This document shows positions 49,360 through 62,346 of a DNA stretch of 64,000 nt, one piece after another. The DNA is taken from assembly GCA_021234535.1 (NCBI GenBank), contig CM037838.1:15137966-15201965 (forward strand), written 5' to 3'. Numbering within the stretch: the first letter of the stretch is position 1; every line of letters begins with the position of its first letter. The stretch is from Stichopus chloronotus (taxonomy: Eukaryota > Echinodermata > Holothuroidea > Aspidochirotida > Stichopodidae). The position numbers were made by a program, and so were the translations under genes. Under the pieces are notes generated by a model that was given only the letters and a program-made list of their open reading frames with translations, had not been told where the DNA came from and did no database searches.

Positions 49360-50361
49360 ACGTTATCTTACATTGTAGTCTAATAACACTAGAAAAATGA
49401 ACACTATAAATTTTTTTGTAAGGACATATTAATTGAAGGCAACAAACTTAAATACACAACGAAGCCAAAAATAAGGAAAAAAGAAGAAACACATTACACA
49501 ATGGAGTTTTTGCCTTCACTGGTACGATGGGTTTGCCAACGACCACTATACACATGTTTAATGGAAGCATAATGTTTACCTACACTGGCTGTAATTCACA
49601 GATCAACTGACCAAAACACAAGTACACAAATGTCCGTAAGTCCCATATTACTAACAAAATCAGACAATATGAGGAAAATCTCTTTAATATGCAAATGTTT
49701 AAAGTGTGGGCTTCTTCTAACACTATTAACCATTGTCTCACTGTACGAAACTGTGATTAATATCTTGCCAGTGGGTCAATTTTCGCTTCATACCCACCTG
49801 GATATGGGCACTACCTTGGTTTTGGTCCCCACATTTTTCTCTCGACCCTGAGCCATTATTGAAAAACACACACCAACCCAGTTTTCAAATGACTAAGCAA
49901 AAGAAATCCTTCTCACGTCGCCACAAAGACATCAGCGAATAATTTTCTGTGCAATATAGAAAAAAAAACAGAGTCCAACGACTTCTGTCCTTCACATCTG
50001 TTATGACAATGGGACACCTGCATTTGAAACTTGATACAGGTACGAAAGAGACGCGAACAGGCACAAGGGATGACCTGAACAAGTATATAATGCCACGGAA
50101 ACAGGTGCACAGTACGACTGAAACGAGTCCATTGTCGCCTTGTATACCCCTTACCTGATTGTTGTTGCAAGTGTAATTTACCTTTGAATCGACCAGGTGA
50201 TCATCGTCTTCATACAGCGATTTGAAAGAAAGGGAAGCAAAATAGGATGAGGAAGTTAATTCTGTTGACTACATTTTGGTCTCTCTAAGCAAAAAACGTT
50301 TTGTAAATTGCATTTTCTGTCAGGTAATTTTCTCGTTTAAAAGCGATTTCCTCAATTTTTA
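49360..50361. other. gene-empty DNA
   Basis: No gene, RNA gene or repeat was recognised. Short opposing frames at 49885-50170 have no motifs. Confidence 0.55.
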
Positions 50362-50439
50362 GGAAAGAAGGTGGCATGCAGGTGCTCAAAAATAAAGTTG
50401 GGAAAGGAGGTGGCATGCAGGAGCTCAAAAATAAAGTTG
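50362..50439 (+). repeat. 39-bp tandem duplication
   Basis: Two adjacent 39-bp units (50362-50400 and 50401-50439) differ at two positions. The shared core is GGTGGCATGCAGG followed by CTCAAAAATAAAGTTG. The low divergence indicates a recent local duplication. Confidence 0.9.
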
Positions 50440-53400
50440 CTTACCTGAGGTCACTCTACAAGCCATGTAAGATGACCATCTACATTAAAATATTTGCACT
50501 CATGATGCACTGGTCTTCACAATGTGTGCTTGTAACATACCTCGATTGGTAGACCAGTGATACAACCTTTGACGAAATCGTTCCAAATTACCCAAGCAAT
50601 TTGATCTCTCACTCTATCTGCAACTTCATTTTTTCTTTGTTTTGTATTTAACTTTATATCTTCTGCCATCTATACCGTATAATTACATCCCCCACATTAT
50701 CAACGAACTTTTTTCCCCATCATTTTTGATACTCCAGATAGGGGGTAGTTACTTTATGATCATCGGATTCTTTGACCTTCTGTATATTTACAGGTATCGT
50801 GGTGAATATACGATATACTCTACAAGTCTATCGCCTCAGAATTTCAACAAATGGATGAAGATACTTTTCTTCTTTTTTTTTCTTTTTATATGACGATGAA
50901 CGGTCATCTGACTTTGAGTGGCGGTTTTGAGGAACTGGAGTGTATTACAGGTACCACTCATCTCCGCCATGGAGGGCACTTCAAGTGGCTGGGAAGAACC
51001 GTTTTCGACGAAAGAAGAAACTACACAGTTCTGGTTTAGCGTCCTATATTTAATTTCCGTTTGTTCGCTGGTGGTAAAGCGGTACATAATCTGTGGGAGG
51101 ATAAAAATTAGATCGGGTTGTTTATAAAGTTAAACAAGGACCTGGCGTATGGATGCCAGCATAGATAGTAAAATTAACGAACTGATGTGAGAAAATGTAA
51201 AGCTGGGATGGGTTTGGAACGAAATAAAAAATAAGAGAAATTTTAAAACCATTTGATAAACTTCCTGTCAACACGAAGGTTGAGGTCAGACTGGATGAAA
51301 ATTTGATGAATTCGTAAGCGTAGCATAGAGCAGCATTTCTATTAAGAACTATGTACATCGCCTTCCAGTTAGTGCTGATCTTGAGAGAAATGAGACAGTG
51401 AGAACATCAGCATCAAAGGTCCACTGCTGTGATATGTGAGGGAGTACTTTAGGGGACAGGTAGGTAGAAAAGAAGCTCTATCTGTGTATCCGGTTATGTG
51501 TAGCATCATTTAACTGTATTAGCCTACGTAGCAAAGCGTACACTTCAGCCTAGCCTACACTACAAGCCTACACAATAGGAACACATACGTGGGTCACTCT
51601 TTTTTAAGTAGTCCTCATATTATCGACCTTTGACCTATAACTATATATAAGTGAAGAATCTTTCACTTATTGCGCGACGTTTAGGGAGACAGGTGAGGCG
51701 AATTTTTAAACAATATCTTGCAACCTACGAGTTCACCATAGCTACTGGAATGGGATGTATACCGTACAAGTCTCCTCGTCTTCTAAGCATTTTAACGCTT
51801 TTTTTTTTTAAATCCATGACTTCTTGAAGGCCGAGTTACAAACGCTTGAAATCTAAAAAAAAGGGTATAGTTTAAGGGGGGTGGGGGTAATACTTCAGGT
51901 CAATATCAGAACTGAAGGCGTACTAGTGGGACGTTTTACGGAATGTTACAGAGATTATTAACTACAAATTTGAACAAATTTGTCCCGGTCAATACTCCCA
52001 TCGGCGAAGGTCCTCTGTGGCGACAAGAGTTCATTTGCCCAGTACTGTTGGTCCGTGGTCTGAATATGCGAAACGCATGCAAGGCGTCTGCTTTATTATG
52101 CAGATTGCGAAGAAAAACATTCAACTTTTTGTGACACTTAGCTTTATAGAGATTCTGACATCACAGTTCGTTGGTACTGACGACCGATATGAGTTCATTG
52201 AACGTGGTCTCTCAATAATATTCAGCTTGCCATCTTTTCTTTTCTTTCCTTTTTTTTTTTACAATTCCCCTCGGCAACTTACAGCATCAGGAGCAGTGTA
52301 GACTTGGCCGCATCGGTGGAGTATAGTAGCCGCCTTGTAATGTATGTGCGAATACACTGGGAGACCAAAATAAAAAAAAGAAGTAAAAAGATGAAGAAAA
52401 AAAAAATGAAGAAAATGAAACCTCGAAATGAGTCGAGTATATACTGACAGTGAGATAAGCGGTTACACTAGAGTTTATTGCACTGCCGTCGTAGTACTGA
52501 TGGAAGTCACTGCCCTTCTCTAATAGTTATACACGAGAAGTTAAAAAAGAATGTGCGTAAGAAAAGGGAAAGCTCAAATTGCTCCTCATGAATATGCATA
52601 ATGTACGTGGAAACCTGCGGAACTTCAATAAAAATCATGCAAGCAGGGAAAGGATTAATTAGTTTTCGGGTACATTGTGGATGCGGATGAGTTAACGAAT
52701 AGTTGTTGTAAGAGACTGGGGGAGGTTGGCTTTCGGGGTGTCTCATGTTAATACCCTTGTATGATACTACTAAAGCGCTCACAGACATCTGTCTGTGGGA
52801 CAGACACATGGACAGGTAGACAAGTACTTAGAATCAGCAGTAATAGAGAACGTTAATGATTTTCTAAAAAAAATTGTAATTAAACATACATAGTGTCGGT
52901 TGTACGGTAAGTTATACATGTTTGCAGGTGGAGTTTCTAGATTTACAGCTGATGCGTCAAATAGATTTTGCGTACAATCGATGCTAAGTGAAACCTGCTC
53001 CCCTTTGGTGACGTTCTGCAGACACGATTTCACGTCAACAACCTAGCTGTCTATTCACCCCACTGGTGAAACAAAATGTATAGGTCCAAGTCAAAAGGCA
53101 CTCTTTGCAGTCGAAGAAGTAACAGGACACTACATGTAGTTAGCTACATTAAGGCTTACTTTCAATCTTTTTAAGTCAATTCGATTTTATTTTTAGAAAA
53201 AGTTTGATGACGCTTGCTTCAACTAATTACGCACGGACGGTTTAGTCTTCATGTCAAAAAGTGTCAGTGTTTTTTTCCTGAATCAAACCAAAAACACAAC
53301 CGTCATTAAAAGTCACAACGATGTTAGTTCATCTACGAATGATCATATTTCATAAAATAATCGCTCCACGATATAGGCCCACTGCGATACATCATTAGTC

Positions 53401-54582
53401 ACATACGTCACTTTGTTCTAAAAATAGTTGTTTGTTGACACTTAAGGAAAGCGAAAAATGCCATTTTTGGACAGTCGCGTGTATGTTCCAGACAGTGCTA
53501 AATGCATAAAAAAATGAGGAACTAAGAAGGTTATAGGCAGGAAGATCACAAAAAACAAAATAAGAATTTTATGTAAAATGCTGCAGAAACATACCCCTTT
53601 CATTGCACATAAATATGAAATTAATATCTCAATTTTCGGACATTCTAACCGTTGGCACGAAGCCATGAGTGCAATAAAAGTGATAACAGATAACCCAAGT
53701 ACAGCGTACCTCACCAAGCGCTAAATACAAAGGAAATTAAAACAACATCAGCAGAATTTTTTTTTTACCTCAAGTAAATTGCTTTCAAAAAATTAAAAAC
53801 GTTGTCAAGGACAAAGTCATGGTGTTTGATAACATACCAGGGGGTATTCAATTATGCATGTATAATATTACTTTCATGGATAAAAGGTTAAAGTCATTTT
53901 ATCAGAATTAGAAACATATCTTTAAGTCTACCGCCAGTTTAAAAGTAGGAATATTTACGTGGACATTTAAATGCTCTTCTGGGGACTAGTTTATAACCTT
54001 AGATTTGCCTTATGATAATTTTACACAGAGTTAAAGCGACTTAGTCGAGAATAAGAAGAAGAAAAAAGTTCCGGCCGTCAACCTTTTCTGTACCATTTTA
54101 TATCTATGTTACTAGTTGAATGTACCATGATGTGTGAATGAACGAGCGAAAATATTTTATCGACAGTTAAACGGAATAGCTCAAGGGAAAGCAGAGAAAC
54201 TAAAGTAAACCCTGTAAGTTTGCATGATTGAATATATGTGCCGAGAATACAGATTAAGAATCCGCCTGCTGTCTTTCATATATGTAATATATATATATAT
54301 ACAGTCATGTGATTTCTATGGCATAACTGGGCCAAGAGTCATCTTTATTTCTAATTTTAAGTACTTTCTTTCCTGATCTGATTTCGATTTGAATGTTTTT
54401 TTTTTCATTCATTTTACTCCATTATTTACTGTTTCCTCTTGAAATTTTGAGTACTCTAGCAAACACACTGAAAGTAGAACTACAATGTTAAGCAGACAAG
54501 CAGACACGCACGCAAAAGAACAAAAAAAAAGTTAGAAATCGACAAACGTTTTAGAAAACCTGTACATTTGGTGACTAGAGAC
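50440..54582. other. gene-empty DNA
   Basis: No gene is supported. Small TA runs occur near 54286-54301, with T or A runs near 50872-50883, 51800-51810, 52250-52260 and 53757-53766. The minus-strand frame at 53442-53717 looks like a signal peptide at its start but begins at TTG and is followed by no recognisable domain. Confidence 0.55.
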
Positions 54583-54584
54583 TT

Positions 54585-54617
<33 letters not shown>
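54583..54617. repeat. short (TA)n microsatellite
   Basis: Two TA blocks separated by a C, followed by a TG-rich segment. Confidence 0.85.
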
Positions 54618-55954
54618 GTTTGTGTGTGATTATGTATAAGTGTAAATGAACTGAAGTAGTTTGCCTTTGCCCCGAAACTCCGAAACGTCACGAAAAGTGC
54701 AACGTTGCTTCCTCCGGTAAGATCGAAGATGAATAATGGGAAACTGTAGGCTTTTTAATTTGTTTTATTTTCTTTCCTTATTCGTAGAAAAAGTACAAGG
54801 TTGTCAGGGAGGGCTCAATGGGACCTTCATGCATAAAATAGTGAGAATTGATAATGCAGACTGATTCAGTGTTCCTCCTGATTGGCCCTGAGGACAATAT
54901 CAGTCGGTGTTCAGGGGGTTCAGTGGAAGAACTCAAAGTTACTTGTCAATTTTTTTACATTATGATGAATATACTTTTTGGGAATCGTTTGTGAAACTTG
55001 AAAGGCCCTTGGAGTTGTCTAGTGTCTCTATTATCATAATTGTTTCGTCCATTTAAAGTTCACAACACATATACGCCTTTATGTTTTGTGTCCTTTGAGT
55101 CATTTAAGTTTCCGGATACTGAACTCAGAAAGCTGGAAAGATCCTGGCGAATTCGAATCACGATTTAACAATTTCTATGTTTAATTACTCGAAGTTGTTG
55201 TTGTATTTGTAACGTGTACTTCCCCGAGGAGGTCGCCCACGGGTCGTTCTTTGTTATCAGTAAACAATGGAACAAATAAGAGTTACAAAATAATAAATAA
55301 CTAAGACATTATGCGGAGGGAAAGAAGAACATTCTAAGGACTTAAAAATGAGGTCTGAGAAACATGAAGAAAGAAAAGTGTTCTTTCTTTTATTTTAACG
55401 CCGTAAGACCTCATGTCATAAGCAATCCTTGTAAATTACCTCTAGCGAAACAACATCATACGACGCTAAGTACCGCCAATGACGTCATACACTTAATCAG
55501 GTCAATGAATTGGTAAACATGTTGAAGTTAACTTAGAGCAGTAAAAGATTACAAGGGCTGATAATGAATATAACCGCATTGACTAACACTTAGAAGAACT
55601 TACTCTCAGCCGACAGCAATTATTTTTACTTTCGGCGTCCCATGAGTCATGTGGATTTAGAAAAATCATTACGCGTGGCAATTTCCGATCGGTCAAGGAG
55701 AGAAATGGTAAAAAAAAAGAAAGGTTGTTGCGTTTTGGACATAAAGAAGTCAGGTTAGGTCACTGGTATTTTTTTTTATGTCACCATTTAAAAAAATAGT
55801 TTCGGCCTAAACACGTGTACTTTACTATTCATCTTGGCCTGATGAAGGTATCTCACACGTCAGCTTGTTTTCAAAAGCTTTGGGCATGCAGTTGCTATAG
55901 TCGTCTGAAATAATTCTGATGATCAAGTCTTAACATGAAGCAAGTACGGAATAC
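54618..55954. other. gene-empty DNA
   Basis: No gene or repeat family was recognised. The interval includes a perfect TGACGTCA at 55480-55487 and A/T homopolymers near 55710-55720 and 55769-55778. Confidence 0.55.
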
Positions 55955-55962
55955 CTCCATGA

Positions 55963-57018
55963 CAGTGTTGTAGTCACCGAGACCGATCTCGGTCTTGAGT
56001 CCGGTCTCGCCCGGCCGTCTAGGTCTCGGATTGCCCGGTCTTGGTCTCGAACAGAAATGTGGTCTCAGTCTCGGGTGCCATGACTCGGGGTCTCGGACCC
56101 GAGACCTCAAAAATATAAAACTAAGTGCAATGAACAGCTGGGAACATTCAGTTGACAGTAACATAAAAGCATTTATGTGCTACTGGGGTAGTATTTTGGA
56201 AAGGTACAATCGGTCTCTCATTAATCATGGTACATGCCTAATACTGCTACTCACTATAGCAGGAACCTCCATGGTTACGTAACCAGTGTTAACTAGAATT
56301 TGCATGCCTTTTTTCATTTTTAAAAATAAAAGAAAGATTCTACGAATATCCTTGCATCCAGATATAGCTGGCTAAGGTTGAATCAATTGTTACTGATGCA
56401 CTGATCATGATTATCTCAATTAAAGATGCACCAGAAATGTTTATCCCGGGGTAAACATCAGGTCTCACAGTGAAAAACTACAGCTCCTATCAATACACAG
56501 ACTTCACTGTTGAACATGCAGTACGGTGTAGGTCAGTATCACTGTCACATTTGGCACAGAGCTCCATTTATACCTGTCCAAACGTGGCAACGAATAAGTC
56601 AAATAATGGGAGAAAACGATGCATTGCTAATGAGATACAAACGGCATTTTCATCAAATGTGGCAACCATAAACGCTGCCACTGATTGATTAAGTCTTTAA
56701 TAGCTAGGATATCTTCAGCAAACCGTCATAAGGCATTCGCACTTTTTAACCATCGTTTGCTTTCTTAGTTTGTAACAGTCTACAAAACTTAATTGTCCTA
56801 TATTTAGTACATCGCCTTGCATGGTTTGGAAGGTGATACAGTTTAGACATTCCTGTCTGCAACTGTTCGTGGGTATATACGTGAAGCAATATGAATGCTA
56901 GTAAAATATCAATTAAGAAAATTCCATTTCTTCTCGGTGACTCGGCTTGGACTGGGGTCAATTGGACTCAGACTCTACTCGGATTCAATGACTCGGTCTT
57001 GGCTCGACTACAACGCTG
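55963..57018. mobile_element. non-autonomous hAT transposon, 1056 bp
   Basis: The left end is CAGTGTTGTAGTCACCGAG and the reverse complement of the right end is CAGCGTTGTAGTCGAGCCAAG, so the first 13 bases match at 12 positions. The immediate flanks CTCCATGA (55955-55962) and CTCCATGC (57019-57026) match at seven of eight bases, an 8-bp target duplication as made by hAT transposases. CAG(T/C)GTTGTAGTCGAG termini are, from memory, those of Zaphod-like hAT families. The subterminal regions are dense in GAGACC/GGTCTC on the left (55977-56106) and ACTCGG on the right (56936-57003), a usual place for transposase-binding repeats. The roughly 800-bp interior carries only short frames (for example 56470-56688) without a recognisable dimerisation domain or BED finger. 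Confidence 0.85.
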
Positions 57019-57026
57019 CTCCATGC

Positions 57027-60000
57027 ATACTGGAGACACGAAATGACCTATGTGGTCACCGGTGCAGGAAAAGCACAAGATGATCCAATGGTTATCCAGC
57101 AATGGCATGCGTCGATTCGCCAAAGAACTTAGAAGTTAGTGAACAATTTCTCGGTGAGATGTTTAACCTCGTCGGAATTTTGATGTACAAGCCTGCCCCC
57201 TATAATCATCTTAAATGCATCTTAATCGTTATCAATTTATGTAAAAGATTTTGCAGGGGCCACAAACGTGTCTATAAATTCCGAAAAGAGTCATTAGTTA
57301 TAACTAATAGGGTGAGGATTTCTCTGCTCGTCTCCCCTCTGTATGTAATTGTTTCCAATACTGGAGACGGTTTACAATCGCAATCTTTGAGATGGACTGA
57401 AGTGAGAGGTCCATCGACTAACATGGTAAACTTCTCGTGGGTGTTGGAGCGCAATATAGGCATTTAAGTTATGGCAAACGGCTGGGGAGGCCACCAAGCC
57501 TGGCCATTTTCAAAACGAAGAGTTGCAACTTAAGCAATAGTCTACAATCGGCTATGCCAAGTAACCACAATGCATTTTAAAACCGGTGTTGATACTTGGT
57601 TGAAAGGGAGTGTGTGCATGATCATACAGTGGCATAGGTTTCACGAGAGGGTTCTTTTTGTGAAAACGTCATCATTTGTATCTGATTTCAATCGTGTTGT
57701 AACAATTTGTGGTCATCTTCTGCATATAGGCCTTATATGGAAGCATTTTTCTTTTTCTATTTTTCTCAGTGCCTCAGGTCACGAGACTTTCACCCCACCC
57801 CCCGTGTCAGTTCGTCGTGGCCCTTCTCCCTGTCCACTGGTTTCTCCAACTAACCATAGTTCATGGTGACCTACTGCTTGACACCGAGTATTGTTTGAGT
57901 ACTGAAACGCTGTGCCAAAGCCTAAATTGCATTCAAGTAACAATGACCGCTACAAGCGGGAAAAGAGCGATCAGCGCCTTTGCACATGCGCATGACAGGA
58001 TATCCCTAGACTCGTCATGCACTGAAGGACACACAAAAGTTTGTTTTCTTCTCCGTTTCCATGAAAATGGTAAACAAATGTAAACAAAAAGAAAAAAAAT
58101 TAAAGCGAAACAATCAATCTTGAAACACTTTCGGCAAGGTTTAATAGCCGGTTTGCTTTTATCTGTTTACAAGATCTAAACAGTAACTTTGAATGAGAGC
58201 GAAAAGCGCGCGCCCCGAATAAGCCGAAATGACTCGCTGTGTGGTAGAATAATTAGTGGGCCAGCCAACCGTTAAATACTCCCGTGAGCGGTACCTTTGA
58301 ACACATAGCTCGAATTAATACTGGTGTAGTAAAAGTCACACAGGAGCCCTTGACATTAAGTTTCACTCATTTTGAAATTTCAGCTCGTAATCGCCGTAAT
58401 AAAGGCCATTACAAAAAACATTATGGAGAAATGCTAATAAAAGAAGTTTGATTATCGAGGTGAAGTAAAACTGCTCAGGGTGTGCTACTTTCTTCGAAAT
58501 CATGGATTCCAGGGTTCACTTCAATTGGCCCACTTTTTCTCTGGCCTGACATCGGCATACATAGGCACTCAGTATGCTTTCGAACAAAAAAAAAAACTAC
58601 GTAAACAGAAGATTAAGATGATCTCCCCTGTCACTGTCTGCTGAGAGTATTCTTTACAGGTTTTATATGTTAGGGTAGTATGGTTAGGATTATAATGAGA
58701 TTATCATATAATCACCCCGGTTGCATCAGAAGTAGTGCGCTTCTTCTGTCAGAAGAAAAATAACTAAAGCCGGCTTTGACATAATTGCCTCTACCCTCCA
58801 GAAAATAGTTTAGTCCTTTATATATTTTTATTTTATAGGAACAAATAAAAAGCCAAGATGCACGGTATGCATGTGAGTGGTCTGTTCCGTGATTATTGAG
58901 GATTAATTTCACCTTTGGTTGTTATTCTACCTTAGAAAGAGTTTGTTTCTTTCTATTTTGATGTTAGTTGCAACACGGTTGGAAGAAAATTACTTCACCA
59001 GACCAGGGACGTTTTCTCATACATTTCCCACTAGTGGCATAATATCAATGAAACTTCATCCATGCACGTCAGAATGGCTGAAATGTGGTCTTTAACGAGA
59101 CATTCGAACGACATAACGGTTTGTTGGTATCAAATAGAGGGAATTCCCGCACATTTTAACTTTACTTGATATACTCCATTTATATGGTCGACCTATATCG
59201 GAAATACTTTTGAATGGCGATTCAGGTCCATTCTTTTCAAGCTTCATGCAAACACATTTAAAGTTAAGCAAGTCTTAGGCAGTTCACTGTTCATAGCAAA
59301 TCCGTTTACACCAATTTAATATGTGTATGTCATATGGGGCTGCCTGATGGCGAAATGGCATTGCAATATACATTTTAACGAGGATAGACGCAGAGCAATG
59401 ACTAGGCTATAAATGCTATATCACCCCTCTGAGGTTAACAACCTTAACAGTCTGTCTTCCTACTCTGCTAAGATACGAGTTTCATTATCACTGCACCGTA
59501 AAGCCAGAAGTGAACTCTTAATGTTTATGAGTGCGAACAGTACAAGCGACCTTCATGCGACGGGGTCACTTGCACGCCTAAAAGTACAAACCCGGTTGCA
59601 CAATAATCGAGTATGTGAGATGGGGGAAAGCCTATCCTTTTAGCCTATCATTGAAGAATATTCTAAGTGTAATACATGCACCTTAAGTGCAATACGTATA
59701 ATGGTCTGAGTACCCAGATGAGGCTAATATTTCATTTTAATGAGGAATCATCTTAATGAAGTCTGCAGACACATCATGTTTTTTTTTTTTAGTTGTTAAA
59801 TAGGCTATGCATATGTTCATTATGAAAGTTCACATAACTTCCCGACGTGTTTAGCAAGCAATATCAAGGCTTTAATATGAACATGCATGTGAACATTTAG
59901 TCATCACATTACCTATACACTGGCGTATGTGGTGGTGCGTATGTGATGATATATCGCAACTGCTGTACGGAATAGCGAACTATGGTCTTACAACAGATGT

Positions 60001-60390
60001 GTAGTCTCTATAAAGACAATGACACCAAATGTTTTTAATAAATTATAGTTTGACTTGATAAATCATACGATTTATTAATCATGCTTTGCTTGTAGTCGCT
60101 CACCGTTCCTCTCAGTAGCTGTGACACATGTCTGATTTATCTAAGTTGCATTTAAAAGTTATAACATGGCTGGTATTCAATAGTTATAAATGACGTTGAA
60201 TGTTTTTCTTAAAATGGCGTTGTATACGGCAATAGGCCTACATAATGTCGCAGAATCAACTCGCACTCAACTATAAGGTTGAATTAATCTAGGAATATAG
60301 GACATATTGGGGGATTGTTTTACAAATAATTATTATAATTTACCTCACGAGGTATTTCATTAATTGGGATTCACAATCATTCTTTCCCTT
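57027..60390. other. gene-empty DNA
   Basis: No gene is supported. A 121-codon ATG frame at 57102-57467, immediately right of the hAT element, was examined and matches no family I recognise. The rest contains an A run near 58586-58598 and T run near 59780-59791. Confidence 0.5.
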
Positions 60391-60708
60391 TTAAAAAGAG
60401 AAATAGGGCGCATACCATTGCATAACCATGGTAGACAAAGGAAATAGCTTCAACCATCCATCGCATCCAAAAAAAAAAAAAATGTAAAAAAGCCTCTCCT
60501 CTTAACATTAGGTAAGTTATGGAAGATGATTCATTTGAAACTTCAAAAGTTTGGGTGAAAAAATATTTTTGAGCATTAAAGAACTAAATTTCTGTCTCTG
60601 AGAAGCTTATTCTGGAAAAGAAGGCAACATTCCCTTTCTTATTTTGAATAATCTATTATTCTGTTTCCTCAAATATTGGTATTAGAAATATATTTTTCTC
60701 TGTAAAAT
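60391..60708 (+). mobile_element. family 2 MITE, copy with decayed right end
   Basis: It begins TTAAAAAGAGAAATAGGGCG, which lines up with the left end of 5751-6094, and continues in the same order: a CATGG...AGACAAAG-like block, GGAAGATG...TTCATTTGAA, TAACTGAATTTCT-like and TTTTGGATAATCTAT-like blocks. The right inverted repeat is too diverged to pair. An A run at about 60470-60481 lies inside. Same orientation as the 5751 copy. Confidence 0.7.
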
Positions 60709-61150
60709 GATCGAATTACTTCCATGTAAGCAAAATACTTTTACTGCATGGCGTTATTGTGAGTAGACATGTTTCTTGGGAAATGTTTCACATTTTGTCC
60801 GACTATCCACGATTTGAAATGTGAGTAAATGGCTTTAAACTGGCGCTAGTAGGTTCGATGAACAACTTTAAACAAAAGATAAGCACATCATTGAACATAA
60901 GGTCTGCAGACAAACATCTGCAGAAAAGTTCACGAACCTTTAAAAGTAGACTGTCGTTCAACGAAGAATACCAAGAACAATTGCGCGACCCATAATTAGT
61001 CAGTGCAGGCTGGTTTATGTATAATTACAAGAGTGTTATAGTTAAACAGCGGTGAACATACTTAATTGGTTACATGATGAAATATATCACAAACAAGACC
61101 GCAACTAACATACATAGACATATATAGAAATAGGGCGTTTCATACAAGTG
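60709..61150. other. gene-empty DNA
   Basis: Nothing recognisable between the MITE copy and the tetranucleotide array. Confidence 0.5.
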
Positions 61151-61154
61151 TATA

Positions 61155-61190
<36 letters not shown>

Positions 61191-61416
61191 TGTATGTATG
61201 TATGTATGTATGTATGTATGTATGTATGTATGTATGTATGTATGTATGTATGTATGTATGTATGTATGTATGTATGTATGTATGTATGTATGTATGTATG
61301 TATGTATGTATGTATGTATGTATGTATGTATGTATGTATGTATGTATGTATGTATGTATGTATGTATGTATGTATGTATGTATGTATGTATGTATGTATG
61401 TATGTATGTATGTATG

Positions 61417-61487
<71 letters not shown>
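61151..61487 (+). repeat. (TATG)65 flanked by (TA)n
   Basis: A short TA block (61151-61160), then 65 uninterrupted TATG units (61161-61420), then (TA)n to 61487. Open frames of 119-166 codons through this array (repeated Tyr-Val-Cys-Met or Thr-Tyr-Ile-His) are translation artefacts. Confidence 0.98.
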
Positions 61488-61490
<3 letters not shown>

Positions 61491-62077
61491 AGCCTACTTG
61501 TATGTAGGTTACTGTCTTATGTAGGTCACAGCAATATGGAGTTCATGCATTTTATACTACTGAGAGCCTATGGCAAAGCAGCAAGATATAACCCAACTAA
61601 CCTCTGTAGGTCTACAATGGTGTCATCTAACTCGACCCAATTTCTCAAAGTGATAAGAACTACAAAGTAGGTTTTCGTTTTTCTTTCCATTTTTTTTAAA
61701 CATTCCCTTTGGCTTCGAGTTCGCCGGAGACGAAACTGTAAACCAAGAGGAATATTCAAAGAATATGGTATCATTCATTTTCTGCATATTTGCCGAACAT
61801 ACATTAACATATCGTGTTGTTATGCAACGAACCTGATTTTAGTGTAGCAGCAAACTGCATAGCGCTATTAAGCAGAGCAACTTTTCCCCTGATATTGTTC
61901 TAGAAGTCAATTTCTTTCCTTACTGCATATTCATGTTGCCTCTAGTGATGAAAATATTAAACTTGAAACTTGACACTATATCAATACCGTCAGTAATGAA
62001 GTGAGTCACCTCCACTTGGTACGGTGATATGATGGTAGAGGCCCACGCATCTCCCGGCGAGGGGAGGAGAAAGAAGG
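61488..62077. other. gene-empty DNA left of the LINE cluster
   Basis: No gene was recognised. The distal part may be the unrecognisable continuation of LINE fragment A, whose left edge is not defined. Confidence 0.45.
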
Positions 62078-62346
62078 GGGAAGACGCAAATAGCAGTCCT
62101 CCACGTAGTAATCGGAGCATTCGGAGCAACCACCAACAATCTGTAGATAGATGTTCATAGCAAATCCCAGGCAATCACAAAGTGCAACAACTTACGAAGG
62201 CGGCACTACTAGGGCACTACCCACATATTCATGTTGAGAAAGAACAAGGAATAATACTACTACGGGTATTAAAAAAAATAATAATAATAATATATTAATA
62301 ATAATAATAAATAAATAATAATAATAATAATAAATAATAACAATAA
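62078..62346 (+). mobile_element. LINE 3'-end fragment A (RLE-type non-LTR retrotransposon)
   Basis: Translation gives KTQIAVLHVVIGAFGATTNN, a stop (TAG at 62144-62146), and then after a frame change IPGNHKVQQLTKAALLG. These correspond to the conserved VPVVIGALG and IPG...LQK.ALLGTA blocks at the C-terminus of non-LTR polymerases with a restriction-enzyme-like endonuclease (R2/R4/NeSL type). It ends in GTTGAGAAAGAACAAGGAATAAT and then a TAA-repeat tail (62270-62346). Only the last part of the element is present, consistent with 5' truncation plus decay. The left boundary is approximate. Confidence 0.75.
62270..62346 (+). repeat. (TAA)n / (ATAA)n tail tract
   Basis: Interrupted TAA units directly after the conserved 3' end of LINE fragment A and directly before the start of fragment B. 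It is read as the 3' tail of fragment A and possibly the target into which B inserted. The Ile/Leu/Tyr-rich minus-strand frames here are artefacts. Confidence 0.85.

Noticed and set aside
53442..53717. Signal-peptide-like start on the minus strand
   Set aside because: The frame begins at TTG, the only internal ATG removes most of the hydrophobic stretch, and no mature domain follows.
57102..57467. 121-codon ATG frame right of the hAT element
   Set aside because: No family motif recognised, no exon partner and an opposing frame present. Length is within chance for 64 kb. A protein search would decide.
61105..61670. Open frames of 119-166 codons
   Set aside because: They are translations of the (TATG)n and (TA)n arrays. 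Equal-length frames exist on both strands and in several phases.
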